64,000 bases of DNA from Bacillus sp. AFS015802 (GCF_002561455.1 NZ_NTUP01000066.1:294802-358801); one strand, 5' to 3'; positions 14,728 to 23,801 are shown, counted from the first letter of the stretch. The notes: generated by a model not told the origin, from the letters alone. Program-made: numbers and translations.

Positions 14728-16502
14728 CGGCCCCGACAAGTAAGAATCGTGACGGAAGAAGGGTCCTGAGCTTTCTTCGTCCGTATAAAAAATGGGTCAT
14801 CGCAGACTCCATCGTCATTGCGATCAGTCAGGTGTTCTCAGCGCTGATCCCGACACTCGCCCTCAGCTGGCTCGTGGATACGATCATTCCTAACGAAAAC
14901 TACAATTGGCTATGGGGATTGATGTGGCTCCTGATTTTATCAGCGGTGCTTGATCTGGTGATGATGGTCATCGACGAATACTTCTGTCATCAGACCGCGA
15001 AGACCGTGACGAACTGGCAGAAGCTGCGTCTGTTCCGTCATTTGCAGGTTGTTCCATATTCGTTTTATCACCACAATTCCACAGGGGAAATGCTTGCGAG
15101 GGTGTCGGATGATCCGGATACCCTTCATAATTTCCTTGCCTGGGAAGGGTCGACCTTCATGGCAAGCGTGCAGGGCGTATTCATCTACAGTTTGGTGCTG
15201 TTATGGATTCATCCTTATCTGATGATTACTAGCGTCGTCCTCGGTGTAATCTTCTATTGGACCTCTAATATGGTAGGGGCAAGGACCCGGTTGGCTTCAG
15301 CGGATGCCCGTCAAGAAGCATCGAGATATCTTGAAAGGTTGAGAGAATCGGTGACAGGCATTCATCTGTCACGGGTCATGGGGGTGTCGGACAGTGAGGT
15401 GGACAGTGTCATCTCCATCCGGGACAGCTTCGTGAAGCATTCGGTCAAAGAACTGAAAGCGAGGATGCAATCGGTCGTCGTCATTGCAAGTTATAACGGA
15501 TTTGCCCTAGGACTAGTCTATTTAATCAGTACATTATTAATCTGGAATCAAGGTTTGACCAGTGGACAGATGTTGACGGCAGGAGGGCTTGTGACGATTG
15601 CAGCGAATGAAATGCAGCGCCTTCTCAGGAACTGGCTGTCCGTGAGAAGAACAGGACCTGCCCTGGATCGCTCTGAAGTTTTGCTTTCCGAAGAAGTGTC
15701 TGAGGCAGAGGTGTCGGAAGGCATGCAGGGTGCACGGGCAAGTGGAAGCATTCGACTCCAGGATGTAGCGTTCGCTTATCCGGGGAAGGATGAAAATGTG
15801 TTAAAAGGCGTGTCCTTTACAGTTGGTGCCGGTGAGAAGTGGGCACTGGTCGGACCGAGTGGATCCGGGAAATCCACGATTGTCGATCTGTTATTCAAGC
15901 TTTACGATACAGGAGTCGGACGGATTGAAGTGGATGGCCGGGATATCCGTGAGTGGGATACGGCGTGGCTTCGTTCCCAAATGGCGATTGTGACCCAGGA
16001 CGTCATGCTCCGAAGCGGAACATTGGCAGATAACCTGAGGATCGGAAAGCGGGATGCCACGGATGAAGAACTTCTGAAAGCATTAGCGGACAGTGGACTC
16101 GGTGAACTCATCGACACGTTACCAGAAGGACTCAATACTTCCGTAGGTGAAAGGGGAAGCCTGCTTTCGGGAGGACAGAAGCAGCGTCTGTCCCTGGCTA
16201 GGGCGCTCTTAAAGGATGCCCCGATTTTGATCCTGGATGAAGCGAGCTCGGCCCTTGATCCCATTACGGAAACGAAGATCAATGAAGCCGTGCTTCGTGC
16301 AGGGAAGAACCAAACGATCATCATCGTTTCTCATCGCTTATCAACAGTCTTATCTGCAGATCAAATTGTCGTGCTTGAGGATGGACGGATTGTCGAGCAA
16401 GGGAAGCATGGTGATCTGTTACAAAATCAATCCGGTGTATATTCCCGACTATTTGGCAGGGAAGCTGAGATCGGCGGAGCAACGATTGATTATGTGTCTT
16501 AA
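14724..16502 (+). CDS. Multidrug ABC exporter half-transporter 2
   Basis: A 592-aa partner of the preceding gene with the same design: six helices and an ATPase with Walker A GPSGSGKST, signature LSGGQKQR, Walker B ILILDEASSALD and H-loop VSHRL. Both ATP sites of the pair therefore appear catalytically canonical, unlike strongly asymmetric heterodimers where one Glu is replaced. The N-terminus is cytoplasmic and basic. A terminator follows at 16514. Substrate unknown. Confidence 0.92.
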   Translation: MTAPTSKNRDGRRVLSFLRPYKKWVIADSIVIAISQVFSALIPTLALSWLVDTIIPNENYNWLWGLMWLLILSAVLDLVMMVIDEYFCHQTAKTVTNWQKLRLFRHLQVVPYSFYHHNSTGEMLARVSDDPDTLHNFLAWEGSTFMASVQGVFIYSLVLLWIHPYLMITSVVLGVIFYWTSNMVGARTRLASADARQEASRYLERLRESVTGIHLSRVMGVSDSEVDSVISIRDSFVKHSVKELKARMQSVVVIASYNGFALGLVYLISTLLIWNQGLTSGQMLTAGGLVTIAANEMQRLLRNWLSVRRTGPALDRSEVLLSEEVSEAEVSEGMQGARASGSIRLQDVAFAYPGKDENVLKGVSFTVGAGEKWALVGPSGSGKSTIVDLLFKLYDTGVGRIEVDGRDIREWDTAWLRSQMAIVTQDVMLRSGTLADNLRIGKRDATDEELLKALADSGLGELIDTLPEGLNTSVGERGSLLSGGQKQRLSLARALLKDAPILILDEASSALDPITETKINEAVLRAGKNQTIIIVSHRLSTVLSADQIVVLEDGRIVEQGKHGDLLQNQSGVYSRLFGREAEIGGATIDYVS

Positions 16503-16513
16503 GAAATGAATAG

Positions 16514-16543
16514 ATGCCTGCTCATTGGAGTAGGCATTTTTTA
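16514..16543 (+). terminator. Terminator after the ABC exporter pair
   Basis: ATGCCTGCTC pairs with GAGTAGGCAT (one G-T), 4-nt loop, T6. The remaining 260 bp up to 16804 is AT-rich with no feature recognised. Confidence 0.85.
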
Positions 16544-16819
16544 TATTGACGAATAGTCAAAAAGAAGGGTTAGACAGTAGGTCTTTTGGGGTATTGTGAA
16601 ATAGTTGTAGTACATATTACGACAAAGGTGTATATCAATCCATCGTATATGGACTTTGGAGGAGGCGGGTATACTTTATTACGACGAAATAAGACAGATT
16701 ATTCAGAAAAAAATTGTTGTTATTTGCGGTAGGGACTTTTATACTATTCTTATAGATTGGTATATGATGTCAAAAATGAAGTGTGCAAAACCTTGAAAAA
16801 CGAATCGGAGGGATTACAT

Positions 16820-17521
16820 ATGAAAAAGGCATTCATGTTAATGTTGATGGCAATGGTATATTTTGGTTTTGGAAACAGTGTAATGGCGGCTTCCAACCAG
16901 GAAGAATATGATAAGGTTCTTGAATCCATCGAGAAAACCAATCAAGACATCGATGAAAAAGTGAGAAAAGCGGTGGAAGAGGCAGATAAGTTAAATGATT
17001 CTTTTCTGAATGAAGTTCGTGAAGTGGAAGAAGGAAAAGAAATCGTTAAGCTGAAGGAAGAAAGGGAAAAGAAGTTAGAAGAATGGAAACGCGCAGAACA
17101 TGATGAAAAGAAACATGAAAAACTCAAAAAGAATCTATCGGATATAGAAGATAGGATCGCTGAAAAACAGGCAGAAATAGATAACGAGATCAGGTTGATC
17201 CAGGAGGAAATAGAGGCACTAGCCTTTGAGAAAATGAATTCCGGCAATGATAAAGAGAAGGAAAAAGTGAACAAGAAATTGGCTAAATTAGAAGAAAAAC
17301 TAAGTAAACGATCTGATAAGATGAATGGAATCTCTCACAAATATAAAGAAGATTTAGATGGAATCGTCAATAAGGTGTATGACGAAACCTTCAAGATGTC
17401 ACAGGATATGATCCGAAAGGCAGCTGAAAAAGGCGTCATGGCTGAGTGCAGCTGGAAATATGTCCGCTTTGCTGACCGGTGGGTGTGGATCGATCCGATT
17501 CGGGTGGTTGGATACTACTAA
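16820..17521 (+). CDS. Secreted coiled-coil protein, unknown function
   Basis: A 233-aa protein with a signal peptide (residues 1-24, cleavage after VMA). Residues about 28-215 are almost entirely charged heptad-rich helix (Glu/Lys/Asp, many EEREKKLEEW-like stretches), so a long coiled coil. The last 30 residues change character: AECSWKYVRFADRWVWIDPI is aromatic-rich and carries a single Cys, possibly a small folded or wall-binding tip. The start ATG follows CGGAGGG; the longer frame from 16757 has no ribosome site. Not recognised as a known family. Confidence 0.75.
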   Translation: MKKAFMLMLMAMVYFGFGNSVMAASNQEEYDKVLESIEKTNQDIDEKVRKAVEEADKLNDSFLNEVREVEEGKEIVKLKEEREKKLEEWKRAEHDEKKHEKLKKNLSDIEDRIAEKQAEIDNEIRLIQEEIEALAFEKMNSGNDKEKEKVNKKLAKLEEKLSKRSDKMNGISHKYKEDLDGIVNKVYDETFKMSQDMIRKAAEKGVMAECSWKYVRFADRWVWIDPIRVVGYY

Positions 17522-17616
17522 GCAGTTGAACTGAATGAGAAAAGGATAAAACGAGTTCAAACCGGGGCTCGTTTTATTCATCGTAGAAGTCAATTACATA
17601 GAAGGGGGAGGAACAA

Positions 17617-18522
17617 ATGAAAGGATTTACATTAGGGAGTAGCAGGAAACCACTAGAGAAAGTAACCTTTCACAATTTTGAATTAAGCCTGTTATCCCGT
17701 GGGGACGGTGTGGAGGTTTTACTTCAGACGATTAATGAAGGAAGCTTATTTTACGTCTATCCGAGTGATAACCCGAATGGGCTGGAGTTTTATTATGTTC
17801 TATCAGGTGATATGGAATGTGAAGTAGAGGGTGAAAAGATGATGCTTGGACCAGGGGACTACTTCTCGGCCAAGGGCCTTACAGAACCAATCCATTTTAC
17901 AGCATTTACCCAAGTGACCTTATTATGGGCAGTGACAGACCCAACCTTCTTTCATCTAAGCAAGGATATGTCCACCTTAATGGGCAAAGTAAAAGAAGTG
18001 GAACAAAAAGACCGGTATACTTCCATGCACAGTGACAGAGTGGCCAAGTACTGCGTGAAAATCGCTAAAAAGCTCAAATTAAATAAAGATCAGCTGGAGA
18101 ATCTCACCATGGCTTCACTACTTCACGATGTAGGGAAAATTCATGTGCCGGAAGAAATACTTAATAAGCCGGATCGCCTGACAGATGAGGAGTTTTCGAT
18201 TATTAAAAAGCACCCCCAAGATGGAGCCGATATGATCAAAGAAACGTACTATAAAGAACTAGTCCCCATCATCGAACAGCATCATGAACGACTCGACGGA
18301 AGCGGTTATCCCCGTGGCCTGAAAGCTGGGGACATTCTTCTCGAGGCTCGGATCATTGCTGTCAGTGACACATTCGATGCTATGACCGAGGATAGGGCCT
18401 ATCGTAAGGCATTTAGTAAGAAGCATGCCATAGAAGAGCTAAAGAGACTTTCAGGGACACATTACGATCAAGAGATTGTCAGGATATTTGAAGAAATCTT
18501 AATCGAAGAGGGGGTTCTTTAA
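17617..18522 (+). CDS. Cupin-HD-GYP fusion, probable cyclic-di-GMP phosphodiesterase
   Basis: A 301-aa soluble protein. Residues about 15-115 form a cupin barrel (LEFYYVLSGDMECEVEGEKM, LGPGDYFSA). Residues about 130-298 are an HD-GYP domain with HSDRVAKY, the metal pair HDVGKI, KHPQDGADM, the HHERLDGSGYP signature and the SDTFDAMTEDRAYR helix, so every catalytic residue expected for c-di-GMP hydrolysis is there. The cupin keeps few histidines, so it may bind a ligand rather than act as an enzyme, and could gate the phosphodiesterase. It is monocistronic with a strong ribosome site and terminator. Confidence 0.87.
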   Translation: MKGFTLGSSRKPLEKVTFHNFELSLLSRGDGVEVLLQTINEGSLFYVYPSDNPNGLEFYYVLSGDMECEVEGEKMMLGPGDYFSAKGLTEPIHFTAFTQVTLLWAVTDPTFFHLSKDMSTLMGKVKEVEQKDRYTSMHSDRVAKYCVKIAKKLKLNKDQLENLTMASLLHDVGKIHVPEEILNKPDRLTDEEFSIIKKHPQDGADMIKETYYKELVPIIEQHHERLDGSGYPRGLKAGDILLEARIIAVSDTFDAMTEDRAYRKAFSKKHAIEELKRLSGTHYDQEIVRIFEEILIEEGVL

Positions 18523-18560
18523 GATTATCACAATTTATATGGCTCGACTTATGGAGATCA

Positions 18561-18599
18561 AACGCATTGGATAGAGGATAACCAATGCGTTTTTTTTTA
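18561..18599 (+). terminator. Terminator after the cupin-HD-GYP gene
   Basis: Perfect 10-bp stem AACGCATTGG / CCAATGCGTT, 11-nt loop, T8. Confidence 0.92.
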
Positions 18600-18604
18600 A
18601 AAAT

Positions 18605-18648
18605 ATAAAAAGAACAATTCCATTGCCTTTCAGCAAAAGAATTGTCCT
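18605..18648 (-). terminator. Terminator of the small IDEAL gene
   Basis: On the minus strand GGACAATTCTT pairs with the downstream GAATTGTTC and ends in a T-run (the plus-strand A5 at 18605). Confidence 0.65.
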
Positions 18649-18668
18649 GGTTTATATAGATACATTTC

Positions 18669-18872
18669 TTATCCTACATTCTGAATCTGCTTCAATTCCT
18701 CCGTCAAACGCAGGAATTCTTCTCTGTTCCGTTTGCGTAATGCCTGGTCAATACCTTGCGCGATTTGCTCTTTCCGAAATGTCAGCAGTGCCTCGTCCAA
18801 TATCATTTCTGCAAATAGGGAATCCATGTGATTTACATCAGACTGTGGTGAGTTAAGCAAATACTTCTTCAT
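18669..18872 (-). CDS. Small IDEAL-domain protein
   Basis: A 67-aa soluble protein. Its C-terminal half, QGIDQALRKRNREEFLRLTE, has the I-D-x-A-L, E-F and L-T pattern of the IDEAL domain; the N-terminal half is helical and charged. ATG 18878 lies only 3 nt from AAGGAG, so ATG 18872 (9 nt) is chosen. It stands alone with its own terminator. It is the second IDEAL protein in the window after the one in the Spx module. Function unknown. Confidence 0.75.
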   Translation of the reverse strand: MKKYLLNSPQSDVNHMDSLFAEMILDEALLTFRKEQIAQGIDQALRKRNREEFLRLTEELKQIQNVG

Positions 18873-18899
18873 GATCATCAGCTCCTTGACCTTTTTTCT

Positions 18900-19434
18900 A
18901 TTATACTAACCATTTATAGAATATTCAAACATTTTATTAAAAAAATATTTTTTTCCTTAACCTTAATTCAGAGTGTATTCTTTCTATTGAACATTAGAAA
19001 AACAATGAATTGGGAAGAGGCACAACAAAATGTGCTTTTGTAACAGGGACCATCACGTTTTATCCTCCAACTCCCGTCCTGGATGAATATTTCATTTGAA
19101 TTGTAAACACTATTCCATATCGGCAGGGTTTACCCAGTGGGGGACATGAAAAAAAGCGTCCATATAATATGAACACTTCAGGAAGAGATTGTCACGCCGC
19201 CATAGAGGCGTTACGCCAATCATATGAATGTGATCTCTCACCTTCTACATCAATATAAAGTATGAAACGGGTTTCATAGCAAGGGGTATCATACAAAACA
19301 TTTCTTTTATTGGAGGGAATATTGGTTAAGACATTGATTAACTCTCACTTTTAAGAGCTGTTTTTTACATATATTTTTTCGAAATGGAAAGAATACATAC
19401 GATGATAGATTGGCTTAAGAACCGGATGGTCAGG
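18900..19434. other. Gene-free AT-rich interval with one palindrome
   Basis: No convincing gene was found. A perfect palindrome TATGAAAC-GG-GTTTCATA lies at 19261-19278; a near copy (ATGAAAC-AG-GTTTCAT) lies at 47892-47907, also in a gene-free interval. The rest is AT-rich with no recognised RNA. Confidence 0.4.
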
Positions 19435-19450
19435 TAGGAGGGGTTACTGT

Positions 19451-19900
19451 TTGGGGTTGGTATGGGCACTCATCGTTATTCTGTTCATTGTTTTGTTTTT
19501 TGTTCCAAAGAAGTTATCCTTAAAGGAAAATCTCATTATGTTCCCTTTTATTGGGTACTTTGCGGCGGTTTCCCATGTCGTAGTTGGACTAATGCTGGAT
19601 TATGTGGATTTTGGGTATTACAAGAAGGTGGAAGTGACTGATTTGTTTTTGGTAATGCTTACTCCTTCACTTATTGGACTATTATTTTTAAATCTTGTTA
19701 AGAATGGGAAGTTTTTGCGTTATGTTATCATTTGGACCATCTTATCATTCCTCATAGAATCTGCATTCAGTTTGAATGGGTACATGAAACATTTAGAATG
19801 GAAATTATGGTATTCCATTCCTGTGTACTTTATGGCATTTTTTACATTGCATTGGTTTTTTTACAGAGTTGTCAGAAAATCACGATTATCGAAGGGATAG
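19451..19900 (+). CDS. Membrane protein, unknown function
   Basis: A 149-aa protein with five predicted transmembrane helices, starting directly with a hydrophobic segment (GLVWALIVILFIVLFF) and ending in a basic tail. The start is TTG at 19451, 8 nt after AGGAGGGG (19435-19442). The layout resembles small Firmicutes membrane proteins often annotated as CBO0543-like, but the match is not certain. It is followed by a hairpin (ACTGCCC / GGGCAGT, 19919-19964) between it and the convergent peptidase gene, without a clear T-tract. Confidence 0.68.
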   Translation: MGLVWALIVILFIVLFFVPKKLSLKENLIMFPFIGYFAAVSHVVVGLMLDYVDFGYYKKVEVTDLFLVMLTPSLIGLLFLNLVKNGKFLRYVIIWTILSFLIESAFSLNGYMKHLEWKLWYSIPVYFMAFFTLHWFFYRVVRKSRLSKG

Positions 19901-19974
19901 AATTATATATAAGAATGGCACTGCCCCCACTCCATTATGAATTTAATAAGTGAGGGCAGTATTCCTCATCGTTT

Positions 19975-21756
19975 TTACATACCTGTTAATACCTCTCCGG
20001 CTGTCAACTTATCCAAAAATCTGAGAATCCCTTTATAGGCCTGCATTTCATTTCGCTTCTTCGAGAATTCATGTCCTTCATCATCGAACACTAGAAACTC
20101 AACAGCGATTCCTCTCCTTGTTAACTGCTCCACCATACTTTCAGACTCCTCTATCTTCACTCTCGGGTCATTCTTTCCATGAACGATGAACATCGGGGAC
20201 TTCATATTATCCACATAGGTGATGGGTGAGTCCCTCACAAGCTTGTCATAGTCCCTTTCTGGATTACCGACCATCTGATCCATCAGTGGCTTCCAGGTTG
20301 CCGGGGATTTCTCAAGAAAAGTCAGGAGATTGGAAATGCCGAAGATATCGATGATCCCACTGAAGTATTCGGGATGCCGTCCGGCAAGAAGCAGACTCAT
20401 GTAACCGCCATAGCTGCCACCCATCGCCACGATCTTGCCTTTTTCAGCAAGTCCTTTACGTATAAGCCATTCCATTCCTGCTACACAGTCATGTCGGGGT
20501 CCGTCCCCCCAGTTTCGCTCCACCATCTTCTCAAACGAGGCACCGTAGCGCTTGCTGCCCCTAAAGTTGGGAGCGAAGAGGGTATATCCACTGTGGACAA
20601 GGTACTGAAATAGGGGTCTGTATTTCATGCGCTCCGTCTGTTGGGGGCCGCCATGTGGCCAGAGAATCGTATATCCATTTGGTTTCCCCGGTTGGAATAG
20701 CAGGGCTTCGATTTCGAGTCCATCTTTGCTTTCATAATGAACGATTTCCGGTTTGATCATGCTTCCTTCTGGAACACCAAGTACCTTTGTGTTTGTCAGT
20801 TGTGTCCACTTGCCATCCGTTTCCCTCTTGAAAATGGTATCGGTTTTGTCAGCTGAAATCCCAAGGAGAAAGAGGGTCCCTTTCTTAGTCATCTTTATTT
20901 TTTTGACGATGTCGCAGGGAATCTCGATTCTCTCTCCTTTACCCATGGACAGGTCATAGCCATATAGGTGATCTCTCACCCCTTTTTCCGAAGTGATGAA
21001 AATACTGTTCGAGGTCTCATTGAACTGTATGGAAGTGATTTCTTCTTTTTCTAAAGAGAAGACTGGGTGAAATTCATAAGTTGAAAGATTAAAAGAAGCA
21101 AGATAGGAAAACTCTTCTCCATAGTTGGTCGTGAAATAAACAAAATCCCTTGTCATGAATACATCATTGATCATATGAGGGCTGGCAGGGTCCGGCACAA
21201 GCGGGATTTTCTTATCGCCAGATTGATAGAAAGCAGCGGCATGGGTATTGGAGTAGGTTTCCGTAAACACATAGGATCCATCCCGAGAAGCGGCGGCGAC
21301 TACGATTGGAGCTTTTTCCCCTTTGTGGATCAGGCTGGTTTTTCCCATTGGTAAATCTGTTTTGTAGATGTTCAATAATGGGTTTTCATGATTGGTAGAG
21401 TAATACATTTCCTGATTGCCTGTAAAGCAGGCGTGATAACAGGTCGAACCGGCTTCTTTCTCAAGGAAGGGAATAGGCGTTCCTCCCGATGTGGGCAGAT
21501 AATGCAGTTGGTGGTTTTCATCGCCATCCTTCTCGAATGTTGCGATGATCTGATCCTGGTCGATATGGATGAGGCTGCTTTTCTGATTGATGGTCGTCAA
21601 TGGATAGTGGAACGAGTGGGGAAGGTCCATGGCCCAAAGGTTATAATTCCCGTTCAGATTGGTGCTGAACACAAGCTTATCACCTGTTTCATTGACGCTG
21701 AAGGTGTTGATCTCAATGGTGTGGAAATATTGTTCTACTTCCGTTAAGGTACGGAT
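19975..21756 (-). CDS. S9-family peptidase (acylaminoacyl/dipeptidyl peptidase type)
   Basis: A roughly 593-aa cytoplasmic serine peptidase: a seven-bladed beta-propeller (residues about 1-330) and a C-terminal hydrolase domain with GGSYGGY (nucleophile Ser), HGKNDPRV (Asp region) and DDEGHEF (His). It cleaves short peptides. The longest frame with a standard start opens at GTG 21672, but in-frame coding sequence continues 28 codons upstream (LTEVEQYFHTIEINTFSVNE) into the propeller. The only codon at a proper distance (8 nt) from the perfect AAGGAGG (21765-21771) is ATC at 21756, just after an in-frame TGA; ATG 21763 is out of frame and 1 nt from the site. Start therefore uncertain; family secure. 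Confidence 0.85.
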   Translation of the reverse strand: MRTLTEVEQYFHTIEINTFSVNETGDKLVFSTNLNGNYNLWAMDLPHSFHYPLTTINQKSSLIHIDQDQIIATFEKDGDENHQLHYLPTSGGTPIPFLEKEAGSTCYHACFTGNQEMYYSTNHENPLLNIYKTDLPMGKTSLIHKGEKAPIVVAAASRDGSYVFTETYSNTHAAAFYQSGDKKIPLVPDPASPHMINDVFMTRDFVYFTTNYGEEFSYLASFNLSTYEFHPVFSLEKEEITSIQFNETSNSIFITSEKGVRDHLYGYDLSMGKGERIEIPCDIVKKIKMTKKGTLFLLGISADKTDTIFKRETDGKWTQLTNTKVLGVPEGSMIKPEIVHYESKDGLEIEALLFQPGKPNGYTILWPHGGPQQTERMKYRPLFQYLVHSGYTLFAPNFRGSKRYGASFEKMVERNWGDGPRHDCVAGMEWLIRKGLAEKGKIVAMGGSYGGYMSLLLAGRHPEYFSGIIDIFGISNLLTFLEKSPATWKPLMDQMVGNPERDYDKLVRDSPITYVDNMKSPMFIVHGKNDPRVKIEESESMVEQLTRRGIAVEFLVFDDEGHEFSKKRNEMQAYKGILRFLDKLTAGEVLTGM

Positions 21757-21771
21757 AGGTCATTCCTCCTT

Positions 21772-22276
21772 GGGGTAAATGTCGTTATAGGTATATTATT
21801 CCATTTTATTGGAGGAGAGGCAATATGAAATAATTGTCACACCAGGACAGGATGAACCGTTCGATCATTCCAGTCCCGCGCAATAATCTTACATACTTCT
21901 ACAACTATTTCCCCGGAAATTGATAAAAAATTATACAATTCGACGCAGCACCAGCACCCATAAACAGGAAAAGGAGCCAGGGGACCTGTCCCCATGGTTC
22001 CTCCATGGTAAATCTCTTTGCTGGGGAGCCTCAAAAGATTGCGGCGGGCTTCTGAGAAAAATGTAAAAGGGCCGTTCTTTCTTTCCAGTGAACTCCTAAA
22101 AAGACATGTCCTTTGCCTTAATAAAATGGAGGCGGAAATAGAAAAAAAGTTCAGCTGAACTTTTTTCTTTCTTTTATTCCCTTGGCATAGTACATTACAT
22201 TTATAAGTATTTACAAATATAGTATCGGTTTGATAGAAGAACGCATATATCTTTTCTTGTAGAAAGCAGGTCGATT
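21772..22276. other. Gap holding a repeat and an orphan terminator
   Basis: GGGGACCTGTCCCC (21980-21993) belongs to the GGGACAGG repeat family, followed by CCATGG-TTCCT-CCATGG. A terminator-like palindrome (22142-22166) has no gene upstream on the same strand. No protein gene is credible here. Confidence 0.5.
22142..22170 (+). terminator. Orphan terminator-like hairpin
   Basis: A7-GTTC-AGCT-GAAC-T6 is self-complementary and would work on either strand. The gene to the left is read leftwards and the gene to the right begins 110 bp later, so this could end an unannotated small RNA. Confidence 0.45.
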
Positions 22277-23110
22277 ATGAAGGTATCTGAAAAATTTTAT
22301 GAATTTATGAAGGAACGAACGTGGCAGCTGACAGAGAAATGGTATGAATCTTTGGATAAGAGTGACCCGTCTGGCGTGTATGCCTCAAAAGATACAAAGG
22401 TGATCCAAACGTTGAAGGAACAAAATCATGCTTTCCATGAACGATTCTGCCACCTTTTTAAAGATGTGGGGCAGGATAGACTGTGCAACTTCGAATTGTG
22501 GATTGAGGAAATTGCCAAGGATGAAGAGCACTTACAAACCCCTACTCATTTTATATTGAGGGAATTCTTCAGGACCCAGGATCAGTATTTAGCGATTTTG
22601 AAGGAATTTATCCGTTTGCATGGAAGTGAATTTACTTTAGATGAAACCGAGTTCTTAAGAGAATTGATCATTAACACATTCAGTATCGTCATCTCCAAGT
22701 TTGCAGAAGAAAACTATGAGTATTCCCAAAGGAGATTGAAGGCACAGCAGGAAATGATCAGAGAATTGAGTTCCCCGGTCATTCTATTGAATAAAAAGAC
22801 AGGCGTCCTGCCTCTTGTCGGGGATATCGATACGGGAAGAGCGAGATATATCCTTGAGAATACCTTGAACGAATGTGTGGATAAAAATGTCGAACACTTA
22901 TTCATTGATTTATCAGGTGTGATCATGGTGGATACAATGGTCGCTCATCAGTTATTTCAAATCATTGAAAGTTTGAACTTAATCGGGGTGAGGAGCACCA
23001 TTTCCGGAATCCGTCCCGAAATTGCCCAAACGGCGATTCAGCTGGGTATATCATTTGAAAATATTTCGGTCACTTCGACTTTGGAGCGTGCGCTGAACGA
23101 GCAGCAGTAA
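22277..23110 (+). CDS. RsbR-type stressosome protein (paralogue 1)
   Basis: A 277-aa protein: an N-terminal helical, globin-like sensor domain (residues 1-150) and a C-terminal STAS domain (about 160-275). Both threonines that RsbT phosphorylates in RsbRA have counterparts: GDIDTGRA and GVIMVDTMVA. The STAS end SGIRPEIAQTAIQLG is typical. Such proteins assemble with RsbS and RsbT into the stressosome that governs SigB activation. A second RsbR-type gene lies 1.2 kb away on the other strand; RsbS, RsbT and sigB are not in the window. The signal sensed is unknown. Confidence 0.9.
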   Translation: MKVSEKFYEFMKERTWQLTEKWYESLDKSDPSGVYASKDTKVIQTLKEQNHAFHERFCHLFKDVGQDRLCNFELWIEEIAKDEEHLQTPTHFILREFFRTQDQYLAILKEFIRLHGSEFTLDETEFLRELIINTFSIVISKFAEENYEYSQRRLKAQQEMIRELSSPVILLNKKTGVLPLVGDIDTGRARYILENTLNECVDKNVEHLFIDLSGVIMVDTMVAHQLFQIIESLNLIGVRSTISGIRPEIAQTAIQLGISFENISVTSTLERALNEQQ

Positions 23111-23123
23111 AGGGATTCATACA

Positions 23124-23160
23124 AACGAGCGATGTTGTCATCTCTCGTTTTTTTTTTGTT
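23124..23160 (+). terminator. Terminator after RsbR paralogue 1
   Basis: AACGAG-C-GATG pairs with CATC-T-CTCGTT across a TTGT loop, then T9. Confidence 0.82.
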
Positions 23161-23183
23161 TGAAATAAATATATATAGGGAAA
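23158..23183 (+). promoter_or_regulatory. Candidate SigB promoter
   Basis: GTTTGA (23158-23163), 14-bp spacer, GGGAAA (23178-23183) fits the SigB consensus GTTTAA-N12..15-GGGTAT with two mismatches. It would drive the unknown gene at 23253 and lies beside two RsbR genes. Confidence 0.42.
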
Positions 23184-23252
23184 TACCACCATTATAGAGT
23201 GAATGCGATAAGGTGTACCCTTAATGAAATTCACGAGAGAAGGAGGGGCGCC

Positions 23253-23801
23253 ATGCAATATGTAAAAATGATTCGTTTCCATCACGATGGATTCACATGC
23301 GGATCACCCAATGTCAATAAAGAACGGAAACCGGTGTTTATCAACCGGGAAATCCATAATCTTTTTCATACGTGTCAATCGGTCTATACAACGGAAATGA
23401 TCCTCCCCCCTGATGGAGAAAAGAAGTGGGATGGATGTTTCTGTTATTTGGAAGAGTATACTCTATCTGCGACAGGGATCAGGAATATAGGGTTCCTCCC
23501 CAGGGAGAGTGTCATATGGGTGAGGAACATCAGCCACATGGGGAAGGACACTCCCTATTTCGATCGGTCCATTCATCCGTTGGTGGAGGAAGGGACAGGT
23601 GACGGAAGGAATATTGTCACCGATACATGGGTGAAGATGAGCGTGGTGGACGCGTTGGAGCGAACCCGTCTATGGAAGGAAAAGAATGTTACCCTCCCGG
23701 ATTGGCTCACCGAATGTTACTTAGTCGAGCCTCAGGTGAAAAGTCTGATTTATCCTTCTGCAAACGAAAAGATCATGGAATTTTGGTTGAGTAAAAATTA
23801 A
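23253..23801 (+). CDS. Protein of unknown function
   Basis: A 182-aa soluble protein rich in Trp, Tyr and His, with FHHDGFTCGSP near the start and two cysteines in WDGCFCYLEEY. No transmembrane segment or signal peptide is seen and I recognise no family. ATG 23253 follows AAGGAGGGG; the longer frame from 23199 has no ribosome site. It lies between an RsbR paralogue and a DnaB_2-like gene and may be under SigB control through the promoter at 23158. Confidence 0.7.
   Translation: MQYVKMIRFHHDGFTCGSPNVNKERKPVFINREIHNLFHTCQSVYTTEMILPPDGEKKWDGCFCYLEEYTLSATGIRNIGFLPRESVIWVRNISHMGKDTPYFDRSIHPLVEEGTGDGRNIVTDTWVKMSVVDALERTRLWKEKNVTLPDWLTECYLVEPQVKSLIYPSANEKIMEFWLSKN

Noticed and set aside
21837-22034. 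65-codon minus-strand frame
   Set aside because: It runs through a REP-like palindrome and has no ribosome site.
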